Shown piece by piece: positions 1 through 10,008 of a stretch of 41,925 nucleotides of DNA (position 1 is the first letter of the stretch; every line of letters starts with the position of its first letter). The notes below the pieces were generated by a model. That model saw nothing but the letters and a program-made list of their open reading frames with translations, was not told the DNA's origin and made no database searches. The position numbers were made by a program, and so were the translations under genes. Where the stretch lies: NCBI RefSeq assembly GCF_004570345.1, contig NZ_SPQM01000028.1:1-41925 (forward strand), read 5' to 3'. The DNA is from Blastococcus sp. CT_GayMR20. GTDB lineage: Bacteria; Actinomycetota; Actinomycetes; Mycobacteriales; Geodermatophilaceae.

Positions 1-2221
1 CGCCACGGGCCGTTGGGCAGCTGGAGCGCGGTGTCGCCCCAGCCGTCCTCGGCCAGCCCGACCGGCAGCCGCGTGGCGACGGCGACGACGCCGCCGCGGT
101 CGAACGCGACCACGTGGTCGGCCGCCGTGCCCCTGACCTCCACCGGCTCGTAGCCGGCGAACCACTCCGGGTGGTCCCGCCGCGCCCGCAACGTGCGGGA
201 GACGACGAGGAGCTTGGCCGCACCGGTCTCGTCGACGGCCGGGACCGCGCCGCCGTCGAGGTCGGCGAGGAGCTTCCGGCGCAGCGCGTAGTCGACCGGC
301 CGGCGGTTGTCCGGGTCGACCAGCGAGAAGTCCCACAGCTCGGTGCCCTGATAGACGTCGGGGACGCCGGGCATGGTCAGCTGCAGCAGCTTCTGCGCCA
401 GCGAGTTCGACCAGCCGAAGGGCGTGATCCGGGAGACGAAGGCCTCGATCGCGGCGTGCGTCGCCCCGTCGTCGAACGCGGCGTCGACCAGTGCGTGCAG
501 CTGCCTCTCGAACTCCTCGTCCGGCGCCGTCCAGGTGGTGGAGGTGCCTGCCTCGCGGGCGGCCTTCTCGACGTAGGCGTGCGCCCGCTCGCGCGACAGC
601 GGCCACGCCCCGACCAGGTTCTGCCACACCAGGTGGGCCAGCGGCCGGTCGGCGAGCGGGTGCGCGTCGAGGAGCCGGCGCACCAGCTGCGCCCACTCGT
701 CGGGCATCTCGGCCAGCACGGCCAGGCGGGCCCGCACGTCCTCGCTGCGCTTGGTGTCGTGCGTCGACAGCGTCGTCATCGACTCGGGGTAGCGCTCCAC
801 GCGGCGCTGCTGGGCCTCGTGGAACTCGGCGATCGAGCTGCCGAAGCGCGACGGGTCGCCGCCGACCTCGTTCAGCGCGACGAACCGCGCCCACCGGTAG
901 TAGGCGCTGTCCTCGACGCCCTTCGCCATGACCGGGCCGCTGGTCTGCTCGAAGCGGGTCGCGGCCTCGGTGCCGGCCTGAGCCAGCACGGGGTGCAGCG
1001 CGTCGACGGCGGCGACGAGGTCGGGACGGCGCTCGCGGACGGCGGCCACCGTGGCGTCGAGGTGCTCGCGCCCGTCGGGCAGGTAGCTGCGGTAGACCGG
1101 GAAGGTCGCGAGCAGCTCGGCCAGGGCGTCGGTCTGCTGCGCGGGCTCGATGCCCGGGAGCTCGCCGATCACCCGGACCAGCCGGGCGACCTCCGAGCCG
1201 AGCATGCCGTCGGTGACCTCGCGCTTGCTCATCCGCACGAGCGCCTCGTAGTCGACCGCCCGGCCGGACAGCTCGGTGTCCAGCGCCGTCAGCGCGGCCT
1301 CGCCGGCGGGGTCCACCAGCACCTCGTCGACCTCGCTCAGCGCGTCGTAGCCCGTCGTCCCCGCCGTCTTCCAGGACGCCGGGAGGTCCTCGCCGGGCTC
1401 CAGGATCTTCTCGACCACGGTCCAGCGGTTGCCGGAGGCCTCGGCGAGCCGGTCGAGGTAGCCCTTGGGGTCGGCGAGGCCGTCCGGGTGGTCGATCCGC
1501 AGACCGTCGACGGCACCCTCGCGCACGAGCTGCAGCACCAGCCCGTGGGTCGCGTCGAAGATCGCCGGGTCCTCCACCCGAAGGCCGGCGAGCGTGTTGA
1601 TCGCGAAGAACCGGCGGTAGTTGAGGTCGGAGTCCGCGCGCCGCCAGTCGACGAGCTCGTAGTTCTGCCGGCTGTGGATCTCCTGCGGCGTCCCGCTCTC
1701 GGTGCCGGGCGCGATCGGGAACCGGTTCTCGTAGTAGTGCAGCTCCCCGGCTCTGCCGTCCCCACCCTCCCGACCGACGACCTTGAGCTCGGCGACGTCG
1801 TCCGCCGACCCGAGCACCGGGATGCGCACCTTGCCGCCGCCGAACTCCCAGTCGATGTCGAACGCGGCCGCGTGCGGACTGGCCTGGCCGTTCCGGAGGA
1901 CGTCCCACCACCACGGGGCAGCCGCGGCGTCCGCGACGCCCATGTGGTTGGGCACCAGGTCGAGCACCAGGCCGAGGCCGTGCTGGTGCAGGGACGCGAC
2001 GAACCGGTCGAAGCCCTCCCGGCCGCCGCGCGCCTCGTCGATGTGTGCGTGGTCGACCGTGTCGTACCCGTGGTTGCTGCCCTCCGCGGAACGCAGCAGG
2101 GGGGAGGAGTAGGCGTGGGACACCCCGAGGTCGGCCAGGTAGCCGGCCACCTCGGCGGCGTCCTCCAGGCGGAACCCCGCATGGACCTGCAGGCGGTAGG
2201 TGGCCGCCGGAACGCCGTGCG

Positions 2222-2225
<4 letters not shown>
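1..2225 (-). CDS. treY: Maltooligosyl trehalose synthase (partial, 3' end off the window)
   Basis: TreY rearranges the reducing-end alpha-1,4 bond of maltooligosaccharides to alpha,alpha-1,1, the first step from glycogen to trehalose in the cytoplasm. Read on the minus strand from GTG at 2225, the protein begins with TYRLQVHAGFRL and shows the GH13 regions in order: DLVPNHMG, GLRIDHPDG (nucleophile Asp about residue 245), VVEKIL (acid/base Glu about 272) and LSTHDTKRSEDVR. About 740 residues are present; the frame is still open at base 3 in the typical C-terminal GWGDTALQLPNG stretch, so only a few tens of residues are probably missing. The start overlaps the treX stop as GTGA, so the two are translationally coupled. 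treZ, the usual third gene, would lie beyond the window edge. Confidence 0.95.
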
Positions 2226-4348
<2,123 letters not shown>

Positions 4349-4373
4349 CTGAGGGTTGTTCCTTCTGCTTGGC

Positions 4374-4423
4374 GCCCCCGGAGGACGGGGGCCGATGGCC
4401 CGCCGCGCAGGCTGCGCGGCGGG
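4374..4423 (-). other. Tandem GC hairpins in the treX leader
   Basis: Two perfect stem-loops sit side by side. One has an 11-bp stem, CCCGCCGCGCA (4399-4409) with TGCGCGGCGGG (4413-4423), and a 3-base loop. The other has a 7-bp stem, GCCCCCG (4374-4380) with CGGGGGC (4386-4392), and a 5-base loop. On the treX transcript they would fold about 25-75 bases upstream of the start codon, just before the Shine-Dalgarno. Neither is followed by a T-run, so attenuation or transcript protection is only a possibility. Confidence 0.45.
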
Positions 4424-4764
4424 TCGATGGGCGTGCTGATTCTGGGGCTCGTGGGGGTGGCGGCTGTCGGGTGCCCCCCGGCAGCCCTCCGCACACCTGG
4501 GATCCGTGTGAGTCCCGCCGCTCCGGGGGCGATCACGGAACGACGACGCCCCCCGCGGCGGTGCCGTGGAGGGCGTCGTGCGCAGGACCGGCTGGGCGGC
4601 CGGTGGTCCGCTCACCGCGGACCGACCTCGCCCGGAGGTCCCGGGTGGCGCTGGTCCGTGGCTTGAACCGCCTGCGACCAGGCACGCTAGGGCGCCGCTC
4701 GACCCAGGACAAGTAGCAGGCCCCTCTCGGTTCCCGCAGGCACCAGATCTCGCTCGGAACCGTT

Positions 4765-4787
4765 CTGTCACACCTCCGACGTACCGT
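4765..4787 (+). promoter_or_regulatory. uvrB promoter, SOS-independent DNA-damage type (RecA-NDp/PafBC-like)
   Basis: CTGTCACAC (4765-4773), 8 bases, then TACCGT (4782-4787). The known mycobacterial consensus is TTGTCRGTG-N8-TANNNT. Here the TGTCR core, the exact 8-base spacer and the -10 box match (5 of 9 in the upstream element). The -10 ends 7 bases before the GTG, so the transcript would be leaderless. Confidence 0.6.
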
Positions 4788-4794
4788 CTCTCCC

Positions 4795-6912
4795 GTGCGC
4801 ACGACCACCGACCTCCGGCCCACGCAGGGGCGCTTCACCGTCGTCAGCGACTTCGAGCCGTCGGGTGACCAGCCCGCCGCGATCAAGGCGCTCGCCGAGC
4901 GGGTCAACAGCGGGGAGAAGGACGTCGTCCTGCTGGGGGCGACCGGTACGGGGAAGTCGGCCACCACCGCGTGGCTGATCGAGCAGGTGCAGCGCCCGAC
5001 GCTGGTCATGGCGCCGAACAAGACCCTGGCCGCCCAGCTGGCCAACGAGTTCCGCGAGCTGCTGCCCAACAACGCCGTCGAGTACTTCGTCTCGTACTAC
5101 GACTACTACCAGCCCGAGGCCTACGTCCCGCAGACGGACACCTACATCGAGAAGGACTCGTCGGTGAACGACGAGGTCGAGCGGCTGCGCCACTCGGCCA
5201 CCCAGAGCCTGCTCACGCGGCGGGACGTCGTGGTCGTGGCGACCGTCTCGTGCATCTACGGCCTGGGGACGCCGCAGGAGTACGTCGAGCGCGCGCTGAA
5301 GATCAAGCTGGGGGAGTCCCGCGACCGCGACGACCTGCTCCGCACGCTGGTCACCGAGCAGTACACCCGCAACGACCTCTCCTTCACCCGCGGCACCTTC
5401 CGGGTGCGCGGCGACACGATCGAGGTCTTCCCGGTCTACGAGGAGCTCGCGGTCCGGATCGAGATGTTCGGCGACGAGGTCGAGCGGCTGTACTACCTGC
5501 ACCCGCTCACCGGCGAGGTCGTCCGCGAGGTCGAGGAGCTGTTCGTCTTCCCGGCCACCCACTACGTGGCGGGGCCGGACCGCATGGAGCGGGCGATCCG
5601 CGGCATCGAGGCCGAGCTGGAGCAGCGGCTGGCGGAGCTGGAGCGGCAGGGCAAGCTGCTGGAGGCGCAGCGGCTGCGCATGCGCACGACCTACGACATC
5701 GAGATGATGCGCCAGGTCGGCTTCTGCTCCGGCATCGAGAACTACTCGCGGCACATCGACGGCCGTGCGCCCGGCAGCGCCGGCAGCTGTCTCATCGACT
5801 ACTTCCCCGACGACTTCCTGCTGGTCATCGACGAGTCGCACGTGACCGTGCCGCAGATCGGCGGCATGTACGAGGGCGACATGAGCCGCAAGCGGACCCT
5901 GGTCGAGCACGGCTTCCGGCTGCCCTCGGCGATGGACAACCGGCCGCTGAAGTGGGAGGAGTTCACCGACCGGATCGGCCAGACGGTCTACCTGTCGGCC
6001 ACCCCCGGCCACTACGAGCTCGGGCGCACCGGCGGGGAGTTCGTCGAGCAGGTCATCCGCCCGACCGGCCTCATCGACCCGGAGGTCGTGGTCAAGCCGA
6101 CCAAGGGCCAGATCGACGACCTGGTGCACGAGATCCGCGTCCGCACCGAGAAGGACGAGCGGATCCTCGTCACCACCCTCACCAAGAAGATGGCCGAGGA
6201 CCTCACCGACTACCTCCTCGAGCTGGGCATCAAGGTGCGGTACCTGCACTCCGAGGTAGACACCCTGCGCCGGGTGGAGCTGCTCCGCGAGCTCCGGCAG
6301 GGCGAGTACGACGTCCTCGTCGGGATCAACCTGCTGCGCGAGGGCCTCGACCTGCCGGAGGTCTCCCTCGTCGCGATCCTGGACGCCGACAAGGAGGGCT
6401 TCCTCCGCTCGGGCACGTCGCTCATCCAGACCATCGGCCGGGCGGCGCGCAACGTCTCCGGGCAGGTCCACATGTACGCGGACAAGATCACCCCGTCGAT
6501 GGCGCAGGCGATCGAGGAGACCAACCGGCGACGCGAGAAGCAGATCGCCTACAACACCGAGCGCGGGGTGGACCCCCAGCCGCTGCGGAAGAAGATCGTC
6601 GACATCCTCGACGGCATCTACCGCGAGGCGGAGGACTCCGAGTCCGCCGAGCTCATCGGCGGCTCCGGGCGGCAGCAGTCCCGCGGCAAGGCGCCGGTGC
6701 CGGGCCTCTCGTCGAAGAAGAAGCCGGGGAAGGCCGGCGCCATCGACGTCCAGGGACTGCCGCGCAACGAGCTCGCCGACCTGATCACGCAGATGAACGA
6801 GCAGATGCTCGCTGCCGCTCGGGAGCTGCAGTTCGAGGTGGCCGCCCGGCTGCGCGACGAGCTCCAGGAGCTGAAGAAGGAGCTCCGCCAGTTCGACGCC
6901 GCGCACGCCTGA
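4795..6912 (+). CDS. uvrB: UvrABC excision nuclease subunit B
   Basis: UvrB is the damage-verifying helicase-like subunit of nucleotide excision repair. It receives damage from UvrA and recruits UvrC. At 705 residues it has family length. It shows Walker A GATGTGKS (residues 48-55), the beta-hairpin [12 protein letters not shown] (101-112), the VIDESH Walker B region, helicase motifs near [13 protein letters not shown] and QTIGRAARN, and a C-terminal UVR motif ([11 protein letters not shown]). GTG 4795 is taken because the protein begins at the normal place before FEPSGDQP and there is no room for a Shine-Dalgarno after the -10 box at 4782. It is divergent from treX. Confidence 0.97.
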   Translation: MRTTTDLRPTQGRFTVVSDFEPSGDQPAAIKALAERVNSGEKDVVLLGATGTGKSATTAWLIEQVQRPTLVMAPNKTLAAQLANEFRELLPNNAVEYFVSYYDYYQPEAYVPQTDTYIEKDSSVNDEVERLRHSATQSLLTRRDVVVVATVSCIYGLGTPQEYVERALKIKLGESRDRDDLLRTLVTEQYTRNDLSFTRGTFRVRGDTIEVFPVYEELAVRIEMFGDEVERLYYLHPLTGEVVREVEELFVFPATHYVAGPDRMERAIRGIEAELEQRLAELERQGKLLEAQRLRMRTTYDIEMMRQVGFCSGIENYSRHIDGRAPGSAGSCLIDYFPDDFLLVIDESHVTVPQIGGMYEGDMSRKRTLVEHGFRLPSAMDNRPLKWEEFTDRIGQTVYLSATPGHYELGRTGGEFVEQVIRPTGLIDPEVVVKPTKGQIDDLVHEIRVRTEKDERILVTTLTKKMAEDLTDYLLELGIKVRYLHSEVDTLRRVELLRELRQGEYDVLVGINLLREGLDLPEVSLVAILDADKEGFLRSGTSLIQTIGRAARNVSGQVHMYADKITPSMAQAIEETNRRREKQIAYNTERGVDPQPLRKKIVDILDGIYREAEDSESAELIGGSGRQQSRGKAPVPGLSSKKKPGKAGAIDVQGLPRNELADLITQMNEQMLAAARELQFEVAARLRDELQELKKELRQFDAAHA

Positions 6913-6934
6913 AAGTAGAAGGACCTCCTCCCGC

Positions 6935-7019
6935 CCACCCTTGGCGAGCTCAGGGCGGGACCCTGGACGAGGCCGCGACCACCCCTCGCAGGCTCGGGGC
7001 GGTGCCCTGAAGGGGGCCG
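6935..7019. repeat. Degenerate 41-bp direct repeat, 44-bp period
   Basis: Copy one (6935-6975) and copy two (6979-7019) both begin CCACCC and end GGCCG. By hand alignment 31 of 41 positions agree without gaps. They fill the gap between uvrB and the YjbR-type gene, and copy two ends just before that gene's ribosome-binding site. No coding sense was recognised. Confidence 0.5.
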
Positions 7020-7031
7020 GAAGGGAGATCT

Positions 7032-7385
7032 TTGGAGCGCGACGAGCTGATCGCCTACTGCCTGGGGAAGCCCGGGGCGGAGGAGACGTACCCCTGGGGC
7101 GACGGCGAGCTGGTGGCGAAGGTCGGCGGCAAGGGCTTCGCCTTCATCGGGCTCGAAGGCGGCACCGTCAGCGTGAAGTGCGGCCGGGACGCCGCCGAGG
7201 CGGCCGAGTGGCGGGAGCGGTATCCCGGCGCGGTGACGATGAGCCACTACGTCGGCCGCTACGGCTGGAACTCCGTCGACTGGACCGGCGCCCTCCCCGA
7301 CGACGACGTCCGGGAGCTGGTGGACGCGTCGTACGACGCCGCCGTCGCCGCCCTGCCGAAGAGCCGCCGGCCCTCAGGCGGCTGA
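7032..7385 (+). CDS. MmcQ/YjbR family protein
   Basis: This 117-residue protein belongs to the small MmcQ/YjbR family (DUF419, cyaY-like fold), whose biochemical role is not settled; some members have been described as DNA-binding. Recognisable features are the N-terminal LIAYCLGKPGAEETYPWGDG, the beta-strand run LVAKVGGKGFAFIG, and the C-terminal WNSVDWTGALPDDDVRELVDASYDAAV. Translation starts at TTG 7032, supported by AAGGGAGA (7021-7028) immediately upstream. It lies 119 bases after uvrB in the same direction, separated by the degenerate repeat. A functional link to repair is not shown. Confidence 0.85.
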   Translation: MERDELIAYCLGKPGAEETYPWGDGELVAKVGGKGFAFIGLEGGTVSVKCGRDAAEAAEWRERYPGAVTMSHYVGRYGWNSVDWTGALPDDDVRELVDASYDAAVAALPKSRRPSGG

Positions 7386-7534
7386 TCGGGGGGCGATGTG
7401 CGCGCCCCGCGACGAGGATCACTCGTCGGCTCGATGCCCCAGATGGGGAATCCGTGCGTCGGCCGGTAGGTTGTGCGAGACGGATCCCATGACGCATCGC
7501 AGGCGATGACGCCTGTGCGGAGCGGGATCCGACG

Positions 7535-7640
7535 TGGAGGGGAGTATCCCGACACGGCAGCGTCGTCATCACGAGGTCCGATGACCTCCGGTGCTGCCGG
7601 TCGCCGGCTTCGGGTCGGCGGCGGGAGAGACCTCCGGTAC
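7535..7640 (+). ncRNA. yybP-ykoY manganese riboswitch upstream of terC
   Basis: The 288-bp leader of the first terC contains both conserved halves of the yybP-ykoY aptamer: GGGGAGTA (7539-7546) and GAGAGACCTCCG (7625-7636), with GC-rich helices between them. This class senses Mn2+ and commonly precedes TerC/Alx/YkoY genes. CCTCCGG (7631-7637), part of the conserved 3' loop, is perfectly complementary to CCGGAGG (7657-7663), which contains the terC Shine-Dalgarno. A second CCTCCGG lies at 7585-7591. This suggests control at translation. The promoter could be TAGGTT at 7467-7472. Confidence 0.85.
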
Positions 7641-7673
7641 TGACGACTGCCAGTTGCCGGAGGAACCTGCTCT

Positions 7674-8756
7674 ATGGACGTCCCGTTCTGGGTCTGGGCT
7701 GTCACGATCGCCGCGATCGTCGGCATGCTCCTGTTCGACTTCGTCGGTCACGTGCGGACACCGCACGCTCCGACGCTGCGTGAGTCCTCGATCTGGTCAG
7801 CGGTCTACGTCGGCATCGCCGTCGTGTTCGGACTGCTGATCGTCGCCTTCTACGGCGCGGACTTCGGCGGCCAGTACTTCGCCGGCTACATCACCGAGAA
7901 GAGCCTGTCGGTCGACAACCTCTTCGTCTTCGTGCTGATCATGGCCAGCTTCGGGGTCCCCCGCGAGCTGCAGCAGAAGGTGCTGCTGTTCGGGATCACG
8001 TTCGCGCTCGTGCTGCGGACGGTCTTCATCATCGTCGGCGCGGCTGCCATCGAGAACTTCAGCTGGGTCTTCTACCTCTTCGGCGCGATCCTCATCTACA
8101 CCGCCTACGTGCAGGCCCGCAGCGGCGGGCACGGCGGCGAGGAGGACTACAAGGAGAACGCCGTCCTCCGGGCCGCCCGCAAGGTCTTCCCGACGACGGA
8201 GGAGTACCACTCCGACAAGATGACGGTGCGGCTCGACGGCAAGCGGTTCATCACCCCGCTCGCGATCGCGCTCATCGCCATCGGCAGCGCCGACATCATC
8301 TTCGCCGTCGACTCGATCCCGGCGATCTTCGGCCTGACGCAGGAGACGTTCCTGGTCTTCACCGCCAACGCGTTCTCGCTGCTCGGCCTGCGCCAGCTGT
8401 TCTTCCTCATCGACGGCCTGCTCGACCGCCTGGTCTACCTCGCGTACGGCCTCGCGGTGATCCTCGGCTTCATCGGCGCCAAGCTCGTCATCCACGCCCT
8501 GCACACCAACGAGCTGCCCTTCATCAACGGCGGCGAGCACGTGACTGCCATCCCGGAGATCCCGACCTGGCTGTCGCTCGTCGTGATCCTTGCGACCCTG
8601 GTGGTCACCACCGTGGCCAGCCTCGCCCGGAACCGGCACGTCCGGGCCCAGCGGGTCGAGGCCGGGGAACGGGTGGCGGCCGATGGAGCCGCATCGCTCG
8701 AGGACGACGGCAGCCGCCCCGTCGGGGCCGGCGGTGCGGCGCAGCGCAGCGGCTGA
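7674..8756 (+). CDS. TerC/Alx family membrane protein (copy 1)
   Basis: This 360-residue polytopic inner-membrane protein belongs to the TerC family, implicated in Mn2+ export and metalation of exported proteins. Conserved acidic membrane motifs KSLSVDNLFVFV and FAVDSIPAIFGLTQE are present, followed by GLRQLFFLIDGLL and ELPFINGGEH. Hydrophobic segments span most of residues 5-320, and an acidic/hydrophilic tail follows. ATG 7674 has GGAGGA at 7659-7664, the site that the upstream riboswitch can mask. The riboswitch strongly supports a manganese role. A paralogue follows 123 bases downstream. Confidence 0.93.
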   Translation: MDVPFWVWAVTIAAIVGMLLFDFVGHVRTPHAPTLRESSIWSAVYVGIAVVFGLLIVAFYGADFGGQYFAGYITEKSLSVDNLFVFVLIMASFGVPRELQQKVLLFGITFALVLRTVFIIVGAAAIENFSWVFYLFGAILIYTAYVQARSGGHGGEEDYKENAVLRAARKVFPTTEEYHSDKMTVRLDGKRFITPLAIALIAIGSADIIFAVDSIPAIFGLTQETFLVFTANAFSLLGLRQLFFLIDGLLDRLVYLAYGLAVILGFIGAKLVIHALHTNELPFINGGEHVTAIPEIPTWLSLVVILATLVVTTVASLARNRHVRAQRVEAGERVAADGAASLEDDGSRPVGAGGAAQRSG

Positions 8757-8777
8757 CCCCCGCCGTCAGAACCCCGT

Positions 8778-8805
8778 GGCGGGGGCCCGGGAGCGGGGCC
8801 CCGCC
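8778..8805 (+). terminator. Terminator-like hairpin between the terC genes
   Basis: GGCGGGG (8778-8784) pairs with CCCCGCC (8799-8805), and further GC pairing is possible inside. It begins about 20 bases after the first terC stop. There is no T-run, as is common in actinobacteria, so termination is plausible but unproven. Confidence 0.4.
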
Positions 8806-8829
8806 GTGATCCATCCGACCCGTCCGATA

Positions 8830-8871
8830 CCTCTTCCGCCGTCGGCGGCGGCAGAGGCACCCCCGTAGAGT
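8830..8871 (+). promoter_or_regulatory. 12-bp hairpin and -10 box upstream of second terC
   Basis: CCTCTTCCGCCG (8830-8841) pairs with CGGCGGCAGAGG (8846-8857) with one mismatch and a TCGG loop. It is followed at once by TAGAGT (8866-8871), 8 bases before the GTG start. The hairpin arm occupies the -35 region, and no good -35 is visible. No riboswitch conserved blocks occur here. Confidence 0.4.
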
Positions 8872-8879
8872 GAGGCCCC

Positions 8880-9974
8880 GTGGAGCTCCCCGTCTGGTTC
8901 GAGATCGCGACGTTCGTGGGGCTCACAGTCCTGCTGCTCGCCGACCTGGCCATCGTCGCCCGTCGCCCGCACGAACCCTCCTTCAAGGAGGCCGGGCTGT
9001 GGGTGAGCTTCTACGTGGCGCTGGCGCTGATCTTCGGCGTCCTGCTGCTGGCCTTCACGAACGGCCAGTTCGCGACGGAGTTCTACGCGGGCTGGTTGAC
9101 CGAGTACAGCCTGTCGGTCGACAACCTGTTCGTCTTCGTGATCATCATGGCCCGGTTCCGGGTGCCTCGGCACCTGCAGCAGGAGGCCCTGATGGTGGGC
9201 ATCATCATCGCGCTGGTCCTGCGCGGGATCTTCATCCTTCTGGGCGCCGCCCTCATCGCCCGCTTCACCTGGGTCTTCTACTTCTTCGGCGCCTTCCTCG
9301 TCTACACCGCGATCAACCTCGTCCGGCACCGGGGCGAGGACGAGGGGTACGAGGAGAACGCCTTCATCCGCCGGATGCGGAAGGTCCTGCCCATCACCCA
9401 GGACTTCCATGGCGCCAAGGTCCGCGTCACGGAGAACGGCAAGAAGTTCTGGACGCCGATGATCATCGTGTTCCTCGCGCTGGGGACGACGGACCTGGTC
9501 TTCGCGCTGGACAGCATCCCGGCGATCTTCGGCCTCACCCGTGAGCCGTTCATCGTCTTCACGGCCAACGTCTTCGCGCTGATGGGGCTGCGTCAGCTGT
9601 ACTTCCTGCTGGGCGGCCTGCTCAAGCGGCTGGTGTACCTGTCACTGGGTCTGGCGGTGATCCTGGCCTTCATCGGCGTGAAGCTCGTCATGGAGGCGCT
9701 GCACGAGAACAGCCTGCCGTTCATCAACGGCGGCGAGCACATCGACGCGGTGCCGACCATCCCGATCTGGCTGTCGCTGACCATCATCCTGGGTGTACTC
9801 GTGGTCGCCACGGTGGCAAGCCTCGTGAAGACACGAGGTCAGATGATCGAGCCCGACGAGCCGGTGGTCACCCCCGAGACCGCCGAGTCGGTCCCCACCG
9901 GCGGCCCGGAAGCGGCGGCCGCGGCGGAGGCTCGGATCGCCGACGAGTCCGACGAGGAGCGCGCCCGCCGCTGA
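8880..9974 (+). CDS. TerC/Alx family membrane protein (copy 2)
   Basis: A 364-residue paralogue of the preceding gene, collinear along its length: YSLSVDNLFVFV, FALDSIPAIFGLTRE, GLRQLYFLLGGLL and SLPFINGGEH are all retained, including the membrane aspartates. It probably arose by tandem duplication. The C-terminal tail (residues about 320-364) is acidic and unrelated in sequence to that of copy 1. GTG 8880 is only 8 bases after a TAGAGT -10 box and lacks a Shine-Dalgarno, so the transcript is probably leaderless. Unlike copy 1 it has no manganese riboswitch, so the two may differ in metal response. Confidence 0.93.
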   Translation: MELPVWFEIATFVGLTVLLLADLAIVARRPHEPSFKEAGLWVSFYVALALIFGVLLLAFTNGQFATEFYAGWLTEYSLSVDNLFVFVIIMARFRVPRHLQQEALMVGIIIALVLRGIFILLGAALIARFTWVFYFFGAFLVYTAINLVRHRGEDEGYEENAFIRRMRKVLPITQDFHGAKVRVTENGKKFWTPMIIVFLALGTTDLVFALDSIPAIFGLTREPFIVFTANVFALMGLRQLYFLLGGLLKRLVYLSLGLAVILAFIGVKLVMEALHENSLPFINGGEHIDAVPTIPIWLSLTIILGVLVVATVASLVKTRGQMIEPDEPVVTPETAESVPTGGPEAAAAAEARIADESDEERARR

Positions 9975-9977
9975 GGG

Positions 9978-10000
9978 GTGTCGGCGGGTCCCGCTAGCGT
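9978..10000 (+). promoter_or_regulatory. S9 peptidase promoter, RecA-NDp/PafBC-like
   Basis: GTGTCGGCG (9978-9986), 8 bases, TAGCGT (9995-10000), then 8 bases to the ATG. Seven of nine bases match the TTGTCRGTG element, with exact spacing and a TANNNT -10. Confidence 0.5.
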
Positions 10001-10008
10001 CGCCGGTC

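Larger units (their letters stand above)
4349..4794. other. 446-bp divergent intergenic region treX / uvrB
   Basis: No gene is supported here. The treX side holds two adjacent perfect hairpins (listed separately). A long-loop inverted repeat follows (ACGACGCCC at 4543-4551 against GGGCGTCGT at 4571-4579), then a short stem ACCGGC/GCCGGT (4587-4604). The uvrB side holds the uvrB promoter at 4765-4787. Open frames on both strands across this stretch are composition artefacts. Confidence 0.6.

Noticed and set aside
4757..4765. GAACCGTTC before uvrB as a LexA (SOS) box
   Set aside because: The half-sites are separated by one base instead of the four expected for actinobacterial LexA sites. The PafBC-type promoter explains the region better.
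4349..4771. N-terminal extension of treX to 4771
   Set aside because: It has no family similarity and crosses hairpins. The ATG at 4348 has a good ribosome-binding site and the family N-terminus.
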